Source: Mycteria americana (lineage: Eukaryota > Chordata > Aves > Ciconiiformes > Ciconiidae). Taken from it: DNA of 64,000 nucleotides. Below are positions 12,601 through 25,164 of the stretch, in pieces. Position 1 is the stretch's first letter, and every line of letters begins with the position of its first letter. The translations under genes were made by a program, and so were the position numbers. The notes beneath the pieces are model-generated. The model saw only the letters and a program-made list of their open reading frames with translations, ran no database searches and was not told where the DNA came from. The stretch lies in assembly GCF_035582795.1 (NCBI RefSeq), contig NC_134367.1, forward strand, positions 115,778,062 to 115,842,061. The letters are read 5' to 3'.

Positions 12601-15600
12601 CTGAACTTTTTGAAGCCTACTTACATGTGATGAACAAACAGTTTACTTAAAGATGAGGCACATTCATCGGTAAATACAGAAGTCATTGTTGGACAACATA
12701 TTTGCTTAACCCTGACATAAAGAAGCAACTAGGAAACCATTATAACACCAAGAGCTAAGAACATTGGTTTCAAGTATGAGCTTTAGTATACAAAGTGCTG
12801 AAACTAAGTGAATTCATTCTAATAGCCGTCATCAAAAGGCTAAATTGCCTTTGAGTTTGCATGAGAATAAGTAGCAGCTTGAGACAATGGTGAATTAAAT
12901 TCATGTTTGTAAGTGAGGTCATTCTGTAAAGATATTAGTAAATCTTACCTCAACAAGAGAAGCCTGTTAATTTAGAGGGTGCAAGTTTGATTTTTTTCCC
13001 AAGGGTCTCATTGGATTGGGAGTACTTGTGGTCATCATCAGGGTATGAATATCCCCTGCATTACTCTCTAAGCACCTCAACCCCACAGTATTTTTCAGTT
13101 TGCATAGTGGAAGGGTATTTCCAGAGGACTGAAAACCTAAATCAGTGGGGTGCCCTAGTTCTTTTGGTGTATTTTATGGACAGATGTTGCTATGACTTTG
13201 TTTTTCTTATCTGATACACTTGTGTCTTTCAGGCATTAGTTAATTTCCCAGACTACCAGATTTTTGAAGAGTTGGTCAAAGAAAAGGAAGGTGACACCTT
13301 TTATGTGAACTGCATTACTGAGATGATGAGAGCAGTAGTGGATGCAGGCTGTTTTACTCAGCAAAACGTCCTCGAATACCTGGGAAGGAGCTTCAGAATA
13401 AAACTTAACCTTCCTGAGTGGTACAGCAATGAACAGGCTGCAGATTTCATTTTGAAGTATGTATGTATGCATGTAGGAGTGTGTGATTCAGTGTAATTGT
13501 ATTGAAATTATAGGCAGATTTAAGAGTACTCTGCCATATTACATCACACTTTGTTACAGTTTTCACATGCATTTATAAAATGATAGCCAGTGGCCAGTTT
13601 GTGATGGGACTCCAGGATATTATAATAATCTGTATTTAATGGTGTTCAGAAATATGTATTTTAATGTATTGACACACGTATCCCCACAATGGTTTGAGGA
13701 GAGGGTATCAGTTGATATTTAGATGTGATTTTCTGATGTATTGCTGATGATTGCTGATGAGACAGAAGAGGATGAATAGTGAAAACGTTAATTGGGATGT
13801 ACCCTGTATGTTAGAGTGCTGGAACTGTAACTTACCTGGATAGAACCTGCCTTTGGAGTTTTGCTTTGCGGTGAAGTTATGAAGGCTTCAGCAGAGGGCA
13901 ATGTAGAGCAGAAGTGAAAAGCTGAAAAAATCCTTGAGGGCTGATGGAAGACTATTGCACTTGTGTCTTGGAGAGCAAGTGATCTCAAGTGTCTTGGAAG
14001 CATTCGACCAGCTTTAGTGGGAATTAGGTGTGGCTTTCCTTTTTGCTTGTGCTAGAGTGTTGTTGAGCCCACAGTTTTCCACCTGTGGGTTGACAGCAGT
14101 GGAGATTTGGTCTTTCTGTGGCTGGACACTGATAGTGTTAACAGAAGTGTTTTGTGGTTTGCTACTAGTTTCCAGCTCAGATTTGGGGTGGGGCGCATGT
14201 ATGTGGATATGTGTGTGTTTATGATTGGTGTTATAGCTACTGTAAAATAACATGCAAACCTCATCTGTTGACTGGTCCTGACTCAAATATCTGTTTACGT
14301 AAACTGTATATTTATAAGGACATCCAGCATGGGAGTGTTTAAAATCAATCTCTCACAAGGTTCACCTTCATCTAATGAACCAGGTATATCCTTAACAAAA
14401 CTAGCCCCTTAAAAGACAAGTTGATCATTTTTCAGCGCGGTCTCTGGGGCTTTTTTATTATTATTTCTTGGAATTTTCATATAATACTAAGGGAAACTGG
14501 AAAAGCTTGTGCCTTGTTAGGCTTTTTAGCCAAAAAATTTGATTTGCAATTATTTAGGAGAAACCTGAAGAACAGCTAGCGTGAAGAGATGGTGTTAGTT
14601 GTCCTCCTTCTTTCTCTTCCTCCAGCAAGTGTATCTGCATACACCTGACAAACAGAACTGAAAAGTTCTACCTGCTCTGTATGATGACCCGGAAGCTGTA
14701 TGCTTTTGCCAAAGGGGAGTGCATGGAGGATAATCCAGACAGTCTGATGAATCAAGAAGTTCTTACCCCAGGACAGCTTTTCCTTATGTTCTTAAAGGTA
14801 AGGTCTTAAGGGGTTTAAGCCTGTGACTGTGATGGTCATCTAGTCCAGACCCCACAGCGACCATGGGGACAGGAGAAGTGCAGGAGCCAGACTGAAGAGC
14901 TGGGAGCCTGGAAATGCTATGAAGGCTGAGAGAGTGCTGGATGTAGTGTAACCAGGCAGTGTAGTTGAGGAGGGCTTGGCTGTCTCAGTATAGGGTACTA
15001 AATATGCTGAAGAAAAGCCTGTACAAAATCTGGAATAAAGAGCTTCGTAGCCTTCCAGAGCAAATGAAAGCGCCCCATTCAGGGTGTGAGTCAGGAAGGA
15101 GGAATACCAGTCCTTCTGGTGTTTGAAGGGGGTCTTGAAACAGCATACTTCTGTTGTATCAATTGATATGGGAGTAGTAAAGATCTGCCTTGTTGTGGTG
15201 TTGCTGCTGTTTCACATGGCAAATGTACAAGAAAATAACTGCCCCCCCCCTTCCAAAAGTGATGATTCATGATGTTGTCATTGCTCTCACATCTTTAAAT
15301 TCCTTTACAGATCAGGAAGTTGATAGCATGCTTCTGACTTATGCAGTTAGTTTATTACTGGTGATATAAAAATGCAGTTTCCTAATCTATTCCAATTCAA
15401 TATTAATTGAATTTCTAGTTTATTTCTAGGGATTCCTCATTTTAGAATGCCAGGAGGAAAGTACTCCTGTTCAGAAGCTTGACTATGCCATGAAAATCAT
15501 TGTGGAATAGTAGTTCCCATCCCCAAGTAAAGATACTTCCCTGAGTTACCAGATAACTCTATTTTAACCTTTCTTTTCCATTTTACCCAAAATTTTCGTT

Positions 15601-18600
15601 AGCATTGTTTTATTGAAAGACTACTAAAACCTCTCTACTACTTGAGTGGTTTCAGTGAGTTTAGAAATAAAATAAAATAAAATAAAAACAAGTGAGTTCT
15701 GTGAAGCATTTTAGTGCTGTATGGAACTGCCACCAGGAACCAGAAAAGGTTGCTTTCCTGCCTGGCCCTGTCAGATCAGCAGGGGAGTGAGTTAACAGCC
15801 CCTTTTTTGAATGGAAAGATCCTAGATAGACTGGAGCATACAGTAGACACAGTGTGGCTGTATACAGTGGATTTTTACTAAGAGTTCAAAGCGTTGTTGG
15901 GTATCTTATGTCCTTTTCCCTGTTTTTATATAGTATCTAAGATCACAGCAGTGATAAAATTTACAGTTAAAATGAAAGTCCAGTCCACTATCTCAGATTG
16001 TCTCAGCAACATTTAAATAGTGTGTGTTCGTGGCCTTCAAGTTTTGGTATCTATACTTAATAATGCGGTTTTACTTTGGTATCTAAACCTAGTAATGTGG
16101 TTTTACTTCATCCCTGTATTTAGCAGGCTAATCAGTGGAGTTGTTGTTGTGGTCAGATTATAGGTACAATTTCTGCTTTGGGTTTTGTTTGTTTTTATAA
16201 AATTCTGTTATCGTATGTTGTTTGCCAGACTCATCACCGGTCTGGATGGAAGTGATTACTAAGCTGTTGGATGGGTGTTTTCCTTGCAGGTCTGTGTTGG
16301 CGTGATACCGTCAGCATTTTGATAAAATGAAGTCAGTGTGGGAAATACAGCTGGAAGACTGTCAGTTCACTAGAAGTTGTCCATCCTGCTGATTTCAGAG
16401 GATTTCTATAGCACATGCAACTGATGTGAAGTTCTAACTTGAGCCTTTATTTTCCTGTTTAAAATTTAAATCTCTCACTTTTAAACCATAGGAGAGGCTT
16501 GAAAGCTGGCTGCAATCTGTTAAGTTCGTTTTGGAGAAAAGAGCAGAAAAGGCAGATATCAGCATAAATGCAGACAGCTTGGTGAAGGCATTCGGCCTGG
16601 CAACAGACTTTACCAAGCCATTTGAATATCTTCTTGCAACTGGTAACCTGCGATCTAAAACCGGTAAATCTTCAGCCTCAAGAAGCCTTTTTTTTTTTCC
16701 TGCTAAACAGAATGAGAAACAACATAAAACTGAGCTCTTAACTGAAAACAACTGCTTGTATGCAGACATTGTACACTGTAACTGAATTAATGAAGGTGGT
16801 TTGAGGAAGGGGATAGTTGAGGAAAAAAGCAAGATTTTTCCTCAAGCATAGACTTTATGCATGGTATGAAACAGGTTAGTTATTAAAGCAAAGCCTCTAC
16901 CCAGATAAATAGCCAAAACGAAATTTAGCATTGTCCAAAACAGCAACCGTATTTTGATTTGTTTTCCCAAAGATTATTTCTTCTTAGAAGGTGTAATGTA
17001 AGACAGAGAAGGGGCATTTGTTTATCAGGACTGCCCCATTGATTGTGTGACCTTAAATGGAGAGAAACTGCTTCGCTAATGTATATTTCAAATTTACCTG
17101 GTTCTTCCCTGAAGTGTCTAGTGTGATGATGTTGTAATGGAATGCCCACTAGAAAATTAAATGAGATTAGAAGGCTACAGAATTTCAGTAAAAAGTACCA
17201 GCTGCAAATCTGCAAGTTGCTTCACTGGGAGTGACTTTCATGTGTTTCTAAAAGGAGTTGGATTTTAAGCAATAGCTTGGAATTTAAAGTCTCTAGGCCT
17301 CTTACAGGTCACTGAGTTGCCTGTGCACAGGCAACAGCACGTGCCTTCTGTTGTTGGGATCCCATGTAAGCATCTTTAGGGCTTGTCTATGAAAAATAAG
17401 AAACTGCCTTTGTTAAAGCTGGATGACGTCCTGACATAAGTCTCAATTTTGTTCCCAAGGCCTGGGCATGTTACAGGACAGCGGTCTGTGTGTGGTGGGA
17501 GACAAGCTGAATTTCATTCGCTACCTTTCCCACTTCCGCTGCGTACACAGAGGGGCAGCATTTTCCCAGATGAGAACTACAACTGTCCGCAAGCTGCTGC
17601 CTGAATCCTGGGGGTTCCTGTGTCCTGTGGACACCCCAGATGGAGAACCCTGCGGTCTGATGAACCACATGACAGCTGTGTGTGAAATAGTGACGGAGAT
17701 GGTGCCCGTGAGAGACATTCCACCTTTGTTATGTTCCCTAGGTATGTTTTACTGGCTTGGTCATTTAATGAAGCAGTCTTCCTTTTTACCTTTCTGCCCT
17801 GCAAACCTGTGTCAGGGAAAGGTTCTCCAGATACAATCACTGTACACCCGAGAAGGTGAAATCAAGTTAAACCTGTACTTACTGTGCTTCTGCTTAGTGG
17901 TAAGTAGCACGTTGCTTGTACACGCATGTCAACCTTTTGGAGAGTGTAAAGTTCAGTGTAAATGTCTCTTAGCTGTGTGCTCTATAGTGAAGATGTTCTC
18001 TTAAGCACAAGGAATTACACAGTAATTACACAGTAATTCCTCTAAGAAATTGGACCAAGCAGTGACTTTCTAATGCTGCTGGTGACTTGAATTAAACTGC
18101 AGCTCACTTGTGACTACCACAATAATGGGAATCCTTATTTCTGTCAGAAAAATGGGGAGGGGAATGGCATTCTTAGTTGTGCATGTTTTATATTTTCCAT
18201 TAAGTAATCTACAGCTTTGCCCTGTAGGAGTTTTTTGATGTCTCAGAAAGCTTTTTGGTGTGGATTGAGACTTCCCGCAGAAATAACTTCTGTGTTTTGT
18301 TTGCTTTTTTGGCTGTTCCTTCTACCAACCCCCTCTTCTCACAGGTGTCACCCCCATTGATGCAACTCCAAGCAAGCCTTATGCAGAGTGTTACAGAGTT
18401 GTGTTGGACGGCTCTGTGGTGGGCTGGGTAGAGTGGGAGCTGGCTCCTGAGATTGCAGAAACCCTCCGCCGTTTCAAGGTTGTCCTGTTTAAAATGTTTC
18501 TTAGCTAAACATCCTCAATATGCAGGCATCAAAAATAGGCATGTTTGGAAGTTTTTTTTAAACTTCCCCCTTTTTTTTTTTTATCTGACCCAGTAAGTTA

Positions 18601-21600
18601 TCTTTGGCTGTATGTTAGTATTGGAGTGGGCTTTTCTGTTTTTCTTGTTTATATCCGTATGTTTGGTCTGTTGTTTATGAAGTCATCATTTTTAGAAGAA
18701 CTTTTTTCCTTGAAAAAGATAAGGTAGACATATTCTGTCCTTTCTCGGTGGAGATTTTTCTAGAAGTATTTTTAAAATCTTTTCTGCACCATTTTATATT
18801 AGTAGCTACACCTGTACTTGGCATTTTCATTGTGTAGCCTGTTGGATGCAGCTTAACTAAACTAGTGTTGGTTTCTGTTTCTAAATTGTTATTTCTTTGC
18901 ACAAACAGATAACACAAGAGAAGAGATTTCCTGCACGGGCAGAAGTGGTCCTTATACCAATGACAGGAAAACCCAGTCTGTATCCTGGGTTGTTCATTTT
19001 TACTACCCCTTGCCGGATGGTGCGGCCTGTCAGAAACCTGTTTTATGGAAGGAATGAATGGATTGGTACTCTGGAACAGGTGGGGTTTGCATATTTCCTT
19101 TATAAAGCTCTGACTATTACAGGGGTACCCAGCATCAAAAACCATGTTTTGGAAAATATTTGTGAAAGGAGCTGAGGTTGGGACACAGGGAGCTTGTGTT
19201 AAAGGCTAGCATGGGTGGCAAAGGGGTTTTCTCAACCACTGCTAATTGGTTTCCAGTAAATGTCTTAGATGGACTGTAAGGATCTTTTTGAGATATTGAA
19301 ATCTGCTCTCAGTATTAACTTAGTGAAGGTTTTGAGGCAAAGGATTGCTGTCTTGTGTGTGCTGTCTCATCTTGTGTTACATCATGTTCTCCAAATTGTC
19401 CATGGGCAGCCAAGCAGTGGATTGCAGGGGAACCTGTCCATTTGGAACAATTAAAATAGGAGACAGGAGGGAGGACATGTTACTGCAGTTTTGTATTTCC
19501 AGACTTGCTTTCCTTGCAGCTGGTCTGTGATTGTGATGGGTAGTTTAACAGCTGTCTGATATTTTTCTTGCCTGCTAATACACTAAGGTGCAGGCAACGA
19601 CCACAACTAAAACTGAAACAGATAAAAAGACAATGGAGGCAGCTTTGTTTTGCTTCCTTCCCTTTAGAAGAAGGAAGCAAATGAACATTGTCCAATTTGA
19701 TGCTTGCAGATCTTCATGAACGTGGCCTTGCTGGAGTCGGAGGTGGTGCCTGGAATGACCACTCACCAGGAGCTTTTCCCTCACAGCATTCTGAGCGTGG
19801 TGGCCAACCTTATCCCCTTCTCCGACCACAACCAAAGTCCACGAAACATGTACCAGTGCCAGATGGGTAAGTGCTGTAGTACCTAATGCTGCAAGTCCCT
19901 GGGCAAGGGAGAGGTGAAAAAATCTCTCACATGTCTATTCCAGTGTGTCTTCCCACATTCCCAAATAACAGCTCTTCCCAGCTGTTGTTTCAACATTGAG
20001 GTTGATTAACAGCTGTTTTTTTCATGACAAAGTAAATGAAGTCAAGTTTATAATCCTGGCTGCCTTCCAGTGGGCAGTTCTAGGCTGTTGCACTCATAGT
20101 GCCTTCCTTAAGCCTTTAGTAAGTTTAGTTTGTTTTTTTCTTAATTTGATGTTGTTGGTCATATCGACAAGTGAAGGGCACTGCACCAGCTGTTTGGTGG
20201 TGTTAGTGTCTGACAACTGTGCTGCCAACAGTCCTCTTGTCCCCACAGCTGACAGAGGTTAACCTACTTCTGACTGGTAGCTACAGTAGATGCTCTGCGG
20301 TAGCTAGTGTGAGGTTTCCTTGCCACCTGTTTTCAGTGAGCAACTGCTTGACAGTTGCTTTCAGTCTTGACACTGCAGCTGTTGAGAGGACACTTGCTAG
20401 GCATCTGTTGCAGGAGAGTAATACAGCACTGTGGCAACAGGGTAGGGGGTTTTCCTGACAACTATTTGACAAAGATTTAAATTGATTTATTTGGTTGTCT
20501 GAAAGAAGTTGGGATAGGGTATGTAGTGGGGTTTCAATCAGCTGAGGTGCAAGTGATGTGCAAGAAGCTTATTTAAAAAAAAAAAAAAAAAAAAAGGGCA
20601 GGCTAAGAGAAAGTGTGTGGGTAGGGACTTCAAGAGAGCAGGTCTCATTACCTTGATAGCATCGCTAGCATATTACATTTCTGACAATATTATCAGAAAG
20701 GTGTCCTTAAAACTCTATCACTTTTTCATACTTTTCTGAAAGTACCAATGTAACTATGTTCAAAACTTGTTTTCCTTGCTAGTATATTTATACTGCAGAA
20801 GCAAATGCTTTTTGGCCTGGAAATATGTAAGGTGTGCCTCACTATGGGAAACTCTGGGGAGAGGAAAAAAAAGGAAAAACAACCAAACAAAACCAAAAAA
20901 CACCACACCAACCTTACTGGAGATTTTGAAATTGCAGAAAAGACAGAAAATTGCAAATAGTCCTTATGAAATGTTATGAAAGGAATTGAGTGTTGTGGTT
21001 CATAGAAACTTTTATAGCTGGACTTAGGGCAATTATTAAATTCCAAGGGTTTTAAAATTGATAATCCCTCTAAATTGTAAGTGTTTCCAGCTTCCTTCTT
21101 AACAAGATAGAGGGAGGATGAAACATAGATTTAACTTTGAATTGATCCTGAATAAATCCAATTTTCTTTCTTTCTCTATAGGAAAGCAAACCATGGGGTT
21201 TCCAGTTTATAACTACAAGGACCGCTCAGATAACAAGCTCTACCACCTTCATACTCCCCAGAGCCCTCTGGTGCGGCCCAGCATGTATGACTATTATGGT
21301 ATGGACAGCTATCCGATCGGCACCAATTCAATTGTGGCTGTCATCTCCTACAGCGGCTATGACATGGAAGATGCAATGGTAAGCCACCAAAAGGAGAAAT
21401 CCTGCTGTCTGTAAAGGAGTTTGATGTGGGGGACTGGGAAGAAGGGTGGTACCTAGCTGAGAAGAGCCTGGTTTCTGCTTCTGCTAGTCCACAGACTCTG
21501 TTAGGGCAGATATAGGAGCACAGCGGTTAAGTGTTGTTACCACAGGTAATGCTGGAGGTAGTGAGAGTAGAGTGGAGCTCCCTTGTGCAAGACCGTGGGC

Positions 21601-24600
21601 TTCCAGCATTGAAAAATACTGGGGTTACAGGAGGTTTTGGCCTTTTGGAACGGTGACTTGCTGGGAGACTTTGTTTAGGAAGGCACTGTTAAAAAGGTAA
21701 GCATCAGATGGGAATGGAAATGCTTTCTTTGTTGAAGTTATTAGCAAGTCTTTAACAGGCCTTTGTTTCTTCTTTTTAGATTGTGAACAAATCTTCCTGG
21801 CAGAGAGGGTTTGCCTATGGAAGTGTTATCAAGATGGAGAGCATTGATCTCTCCCTTAAAGCCAGCAGGGCAGGCGATAATTTAGTATTTGGTGTCAGGC
21901 CTGGTGATGTGAACATTATGGAGAAGTTGGATGCCGATGGACTGCCTTTTGTTGGCTCTATCCTACAGCCTGGGGACCCCTTCTACAGCTTCATGAACCT
22001 CAACACAGGGGAGACCTTCACTGTGTACTATCCGTAAGTACAGTTTGTCCCTCCTGGCTCCACATACCTGGTGGTGAGCAGTCTGAGAGCAGTTGGCCCT
22101 GATGAGCTGCAGTATCTTTTCCTCCAGGTGTTCCCTTTTCTCCTCATGTGATAGTGTCCATGTCTTGACAGAGAAAGCATGAAGTTAATGTTGTAGGTGA
22201 CTCCCATGCCTGTGTCACAGCTTTTCTCTAAGCCAGTGTATGCTGCAGAAGCTGACTTAGCCCAGGAGGATAATCTGAGGCCGGTAAAAAGAAAGAGCTT
22301 GCAGAAATGTTTTGCTGTCTCCCAAGGACTGTTCCTCTGCCCATCCCCCACAGTCATTTTCTGTAGCTTTTTGTTAATTGACTTGCATAAGGTGTTCTGT
22401 CTAAAAAACCCAAAGAAACACCAAACAGAAAACCAAAACAAAGTGCCTGGTCCCAGAGACTTGCCAGAAAACCTTGTAAGCAAAGTTTTTACAGGATTAG
22501 GGGTTCAAAGAGCATTTTATTAACATTGCAGCTTCCAAACTGCTAGAATATTAAAATGTGTCAACTACACCCCTCCCTCCCCCTGGAATATTTCAGGGAT
22601 AAGTTTTGTAAGATCTTTGAACTTCAGTTGAAAGAGAGAAGGCTGCTGAGGCTTTCATTAAAATCCTCTTAATTCTTTCAGGAAAGGGAAGCAAAAACAT
22701 TGACAAAACCTGATATATTTAAATGCATCCTGCACTCCCAGTTGTCTGTACAACTTCAGGCCTTACCGATGTCTCTCTACAGCATTGATAGTGAGGATAA
22801 TACTGCGTAGTTATTCACATTGTGAAGGCTAATTAGTTTGAGAAGCACTTGGGTAACACAGTAACTGGCATTACTGGGAAAGCTATTGTTTATTACTGTA
22901 TAACACATGGTGCCTTAGCTGCACTGGGGAGACTGTTGTGGACTTGTAGACATAGTCATCCTGGTCGTAGAGCAGGGCTAAGAGATTCAGCACGTGGTAG
23001 TGGGCGTCTGTAAGCTCAGCCTTGTCCTTGCACTTGTGGAGCCCTCTTTGGCTCTCCCACCCCATGCTCCTGCTCCCCAGCTCTCTCATGCCAGCCTGGC
23101 CTTAGTCCAGGTTCCTTATCCAGAGAGCCATTTTACCTCTGTACCATTCAGCTTTTGTTCATTCTTGGTCCAAATCAGATAATTTAGGTTTCTACAGAGA
23201 GATGAGGTTCCCAGCTCTCAGTGTTGGCTCCTGCCTCCAATTTGCCCCAGAGGCCCGGGGCCCTTAAGAGGGAGTTCTCCCTACTGTCCTAAGTGCTGCA
23301 TACGCTGCTAGATCTTATGTGTGGCTTGGAAGAGAAGGAGGACAGAGACTTTGACTTCAAAAGTTTGAACAAGCTTGGAAGAGGCTTATGAAGCACAGTT
23401 GTTGTTTTGGTTTGGGTTGTTTTGGTTTTTTTGTGGTGGTCTGTACCCTGGTTGTATTTGGACATGGCAAAATAATAGCTTTGAAACGGAAGCTAAACTT
23501 AGGTACAGGCGAAGGCAAACATGCAAACACTGTGTTCATTAGGACTTCAAAGGAGGAAGAGAAAAGTAACCTTGTCTTAATATGGGACAAAATGTATTCA
23601 CTCCTTAGCTGTCATCTCCAAAACGAGTGGAGAGTTTGGGCTGAAAGCTCTGTAACAACAATTAAGCCTGCAGCAGACACCTAGCACATGGAACATCAGG
23701 CTGAGGGTTCATCTGGAGAAGCAGCACACCCCTGAACAAAGCACTTGTTAGCAAAGCCCTCTCAGCTCACGCTGTGCCTTCCCTTTCTGCTCTGAACTTT
23801 CCTCTCTGCTTTGCACTGAACCTGGTTCTTCGTTTTGGTATCCCCCCAGGACGGTGTGAATTTATTGGGGATAGGGAGAGGGACTGCTGCCTTAACACAA
23901 AACAGATGTCACTGGGATGCGGTTTGTCAGATAAAGTGCCAGATATAGATGACCCAGGTTTAAATGACCTTTATTTTAAATCATGGGTGGCATACTACCT
24001 GATCACCTGAAAGTTGTAGCTGTGCTTCTAGTATTAGAAAAAGCAAATGAATAGCACTTGGGTGATGCTGTTGTATTGCTTCCTTGCCCTAATTCTTATG
24101 CAGTCTGATTTCCCTCGCTACTGAATGGTACTTTTCAAGAACAGTGTTGTTCCCCAGCTGTCCCAAGGCATTTGATGAGACTTCTGAAGTGGTTTGGTTT
24201 TTTTCCTTCATTTCCCTTTCCTAGCTAAAAATCATTAGCACACCTGACACCTTTGCTGTGATTGTTTTTCCACCTACACAGGAATAAGGAAGTTGGCATT
24301 GTAGACAACGTCAGGTTATGCAGTAATGACCATGGCACTGGGAAATTCAAGAAGGCTTGCATCACTGTGAGGGTTCCCCGAAATCCAACTGTCGGAGACA
24401 AATTTGCCAGCCGTCATGGACAGAAAGGTATCCTGAGCCAGCTCTGGCCAGTTGAGGATATGCCATTCACGGAGAATGGGATGGTTCCAGACATCCTCTT
24501 CAACCCTCACGGCTTTCCCTCCCGTATGACCATTGGGATGTTAATCGAGAGCATGGCAGGGAAGTCAGCGGCGCTGCACGGCGTCTCCTACGACGCCACT

Positions 24601-25164
24601 CCTTTCACCTTCACAGAGAAGAACTCCGCTTTGAAATACTTTGGTGATACTTTAGTGAATGCGGGTTATAACTTCTTTGGGACGGAAAAGATGTACAGTG
24701 GCATCAGCGGCCTGGAGCTGGAGGCGGAGATCTTTGTGGGAGTGGTATACTATCAGCGCCTGCGCCACATGGTCTCGGACAAGTTCCAGGTGAGGACAAC
24801 GGGGCCCCGAGATGCTGTCACCAACCAGCCCGTCAAGGGGAGGAACGTGGAAGGTGGGATTCGCTTCGGCGAGATGGAGCGTGACGCTTTGCTGGCTCAT
24901 GGCACATCTTTCTTGCTGCAAGACCGCCTGTTCAACTGCTCCGATGGCTCCGTAGCCTATGTCTGCATGAGCTGTGGCAGCATGACATCTCCTGTGCTGG
25001 AGAAACCACCACACTCCTCCTCTGTGACAAGCAACAGGAGGTACTCCTGCTCTGTCTGCAGCGAGGTGGACACGATTGAGGTTGTCCCTGTGCCCCACGT
25101 CTTCCGTTACTTTGTGGCAGAGCTGGCAGCCATGAACATAAAAACAAAGCTCAACGTGAAGTAG
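6111..25164 (+). CDS. POLR1B: DNA-directed RNA polymerase I subunit RPA2 (second-largest subunit)
   Basis: This subunit forms one side of the Pol I cleft and shares the active site with POLR1A in nucleolar rRNA synthesis. Fifteen exons join in phase: 6111-6248, 6353-6520, 8598-8744, 9738-9870, 10942-11078, 13233-13456, 14626-14797, 16492-16663, 17460-17741, 18345-18478, 18909-19079, 19710-19866, 21182-21378, 21780-22033, 24282-25164. They encode 1122 aa; human is 1135, and the difference is mainly a shorter N-terminus. Visible family signatures are [23 protein letters not shown] (first part, exon 4), SHFRCVHRG and [11 protein letters not shown] in exon 9, and in exon 15 [12 protein letters not shown] (about 866-877), [12 protein letters not shown] (about 903-914) and a C-terminal zinc ribbon with Cys1057, 1060, 1085 and 1088. 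The ATG at 6111 opens an exon that splices cleanly. Introns hold one CR1 remnant and simple repeats. The exon 10 donor is weak (GTTGTC). No canonical AATAAA was seen in the first 900 bp after the stop. Confidence 0.97.
7215..7242. repeat. Poly-T tract
   Basis: A T homopolymer of about 28 bases in POLR1B intron 2. There is no recognisable element attached to it, so it may be a simple repeat rather than a retroposon tail. Confidence 0.8.
8014..8051. repeat. Short tandem duplication (about 19 bp x 2)
   Basis: Two adjacent copies start with CAGTCAAGGGGTC and differ slightly after that. They lie in POLR1B intron 2. No function is suggested. Confidence 0.6.
10450..10475. repeat. AT-rich hairpin with 11-bp arms
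   Basis: TTTGTTTTATT is followed by a 4-base loop and its exact reverse complement, and then another TTTGTTTTATT copy. It lies in POLR1B intron 4. It is probably simple-sequence in origin. Confidence 0.55.
11869..12140 (+). mobile_element. CR1 LINE 3' fragment, 5'-truncated and diverged
   Basis: The sequence matches the 3' end of avian CR1, base for base over long stretches of the other copy at 47846-48396. It covers the last part of the reverse-transcriptase ORF ([24 protein letters not shown]), the 3' UTR and the terminal ATTCTGTGA. It is a 5'-truncated insertion in POLR1B intron 5. It is more diverged than the 47.8-kb copy, and its ORF remnant is short and not functional. Confidence 0.9.
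12441..12482. repeat. Tandem duplication (21 bp x 2)
   Basis: Two adjacent units of TGGACAAGAG-CAGCA-GTGC lie in POLR1B intron 5, differing at about two positions. Confidence 0.6.
15664..15688. repeat. (AAAAT)n microsatellite
   Basis: About four to five copies of AAAAT/AATAA lie in POLR1B intron 7. Confidence 0.75.
16045..16108. repeat. Tandem duplication (32 bp x 2)
   Basis: Two adjacent 32-bp units, both starting TGGTATCTA and ending GGTTTTACTT, differ at about five positions. They lie in POLR1B intron 7, about 0.4 kb before exon 8. The divergence implies an old duplication. Confidence 0.75.
20575..20595. repeat. Poly-A tract
   Basis: A run of 21 A in POLR1B intron 12. Nothing upstream of it looks like a processed gene copy. 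Confidence 0.8.

Noticed and set aside
15258-15335. Possible C/D snoRNA in POLR1B intron 7 (TGATGA ... CTGA)
   Set aside because: Box-like motifs are present, but no terminal stem and no antisense element to rRNA could be seen. Such hexamers are common.
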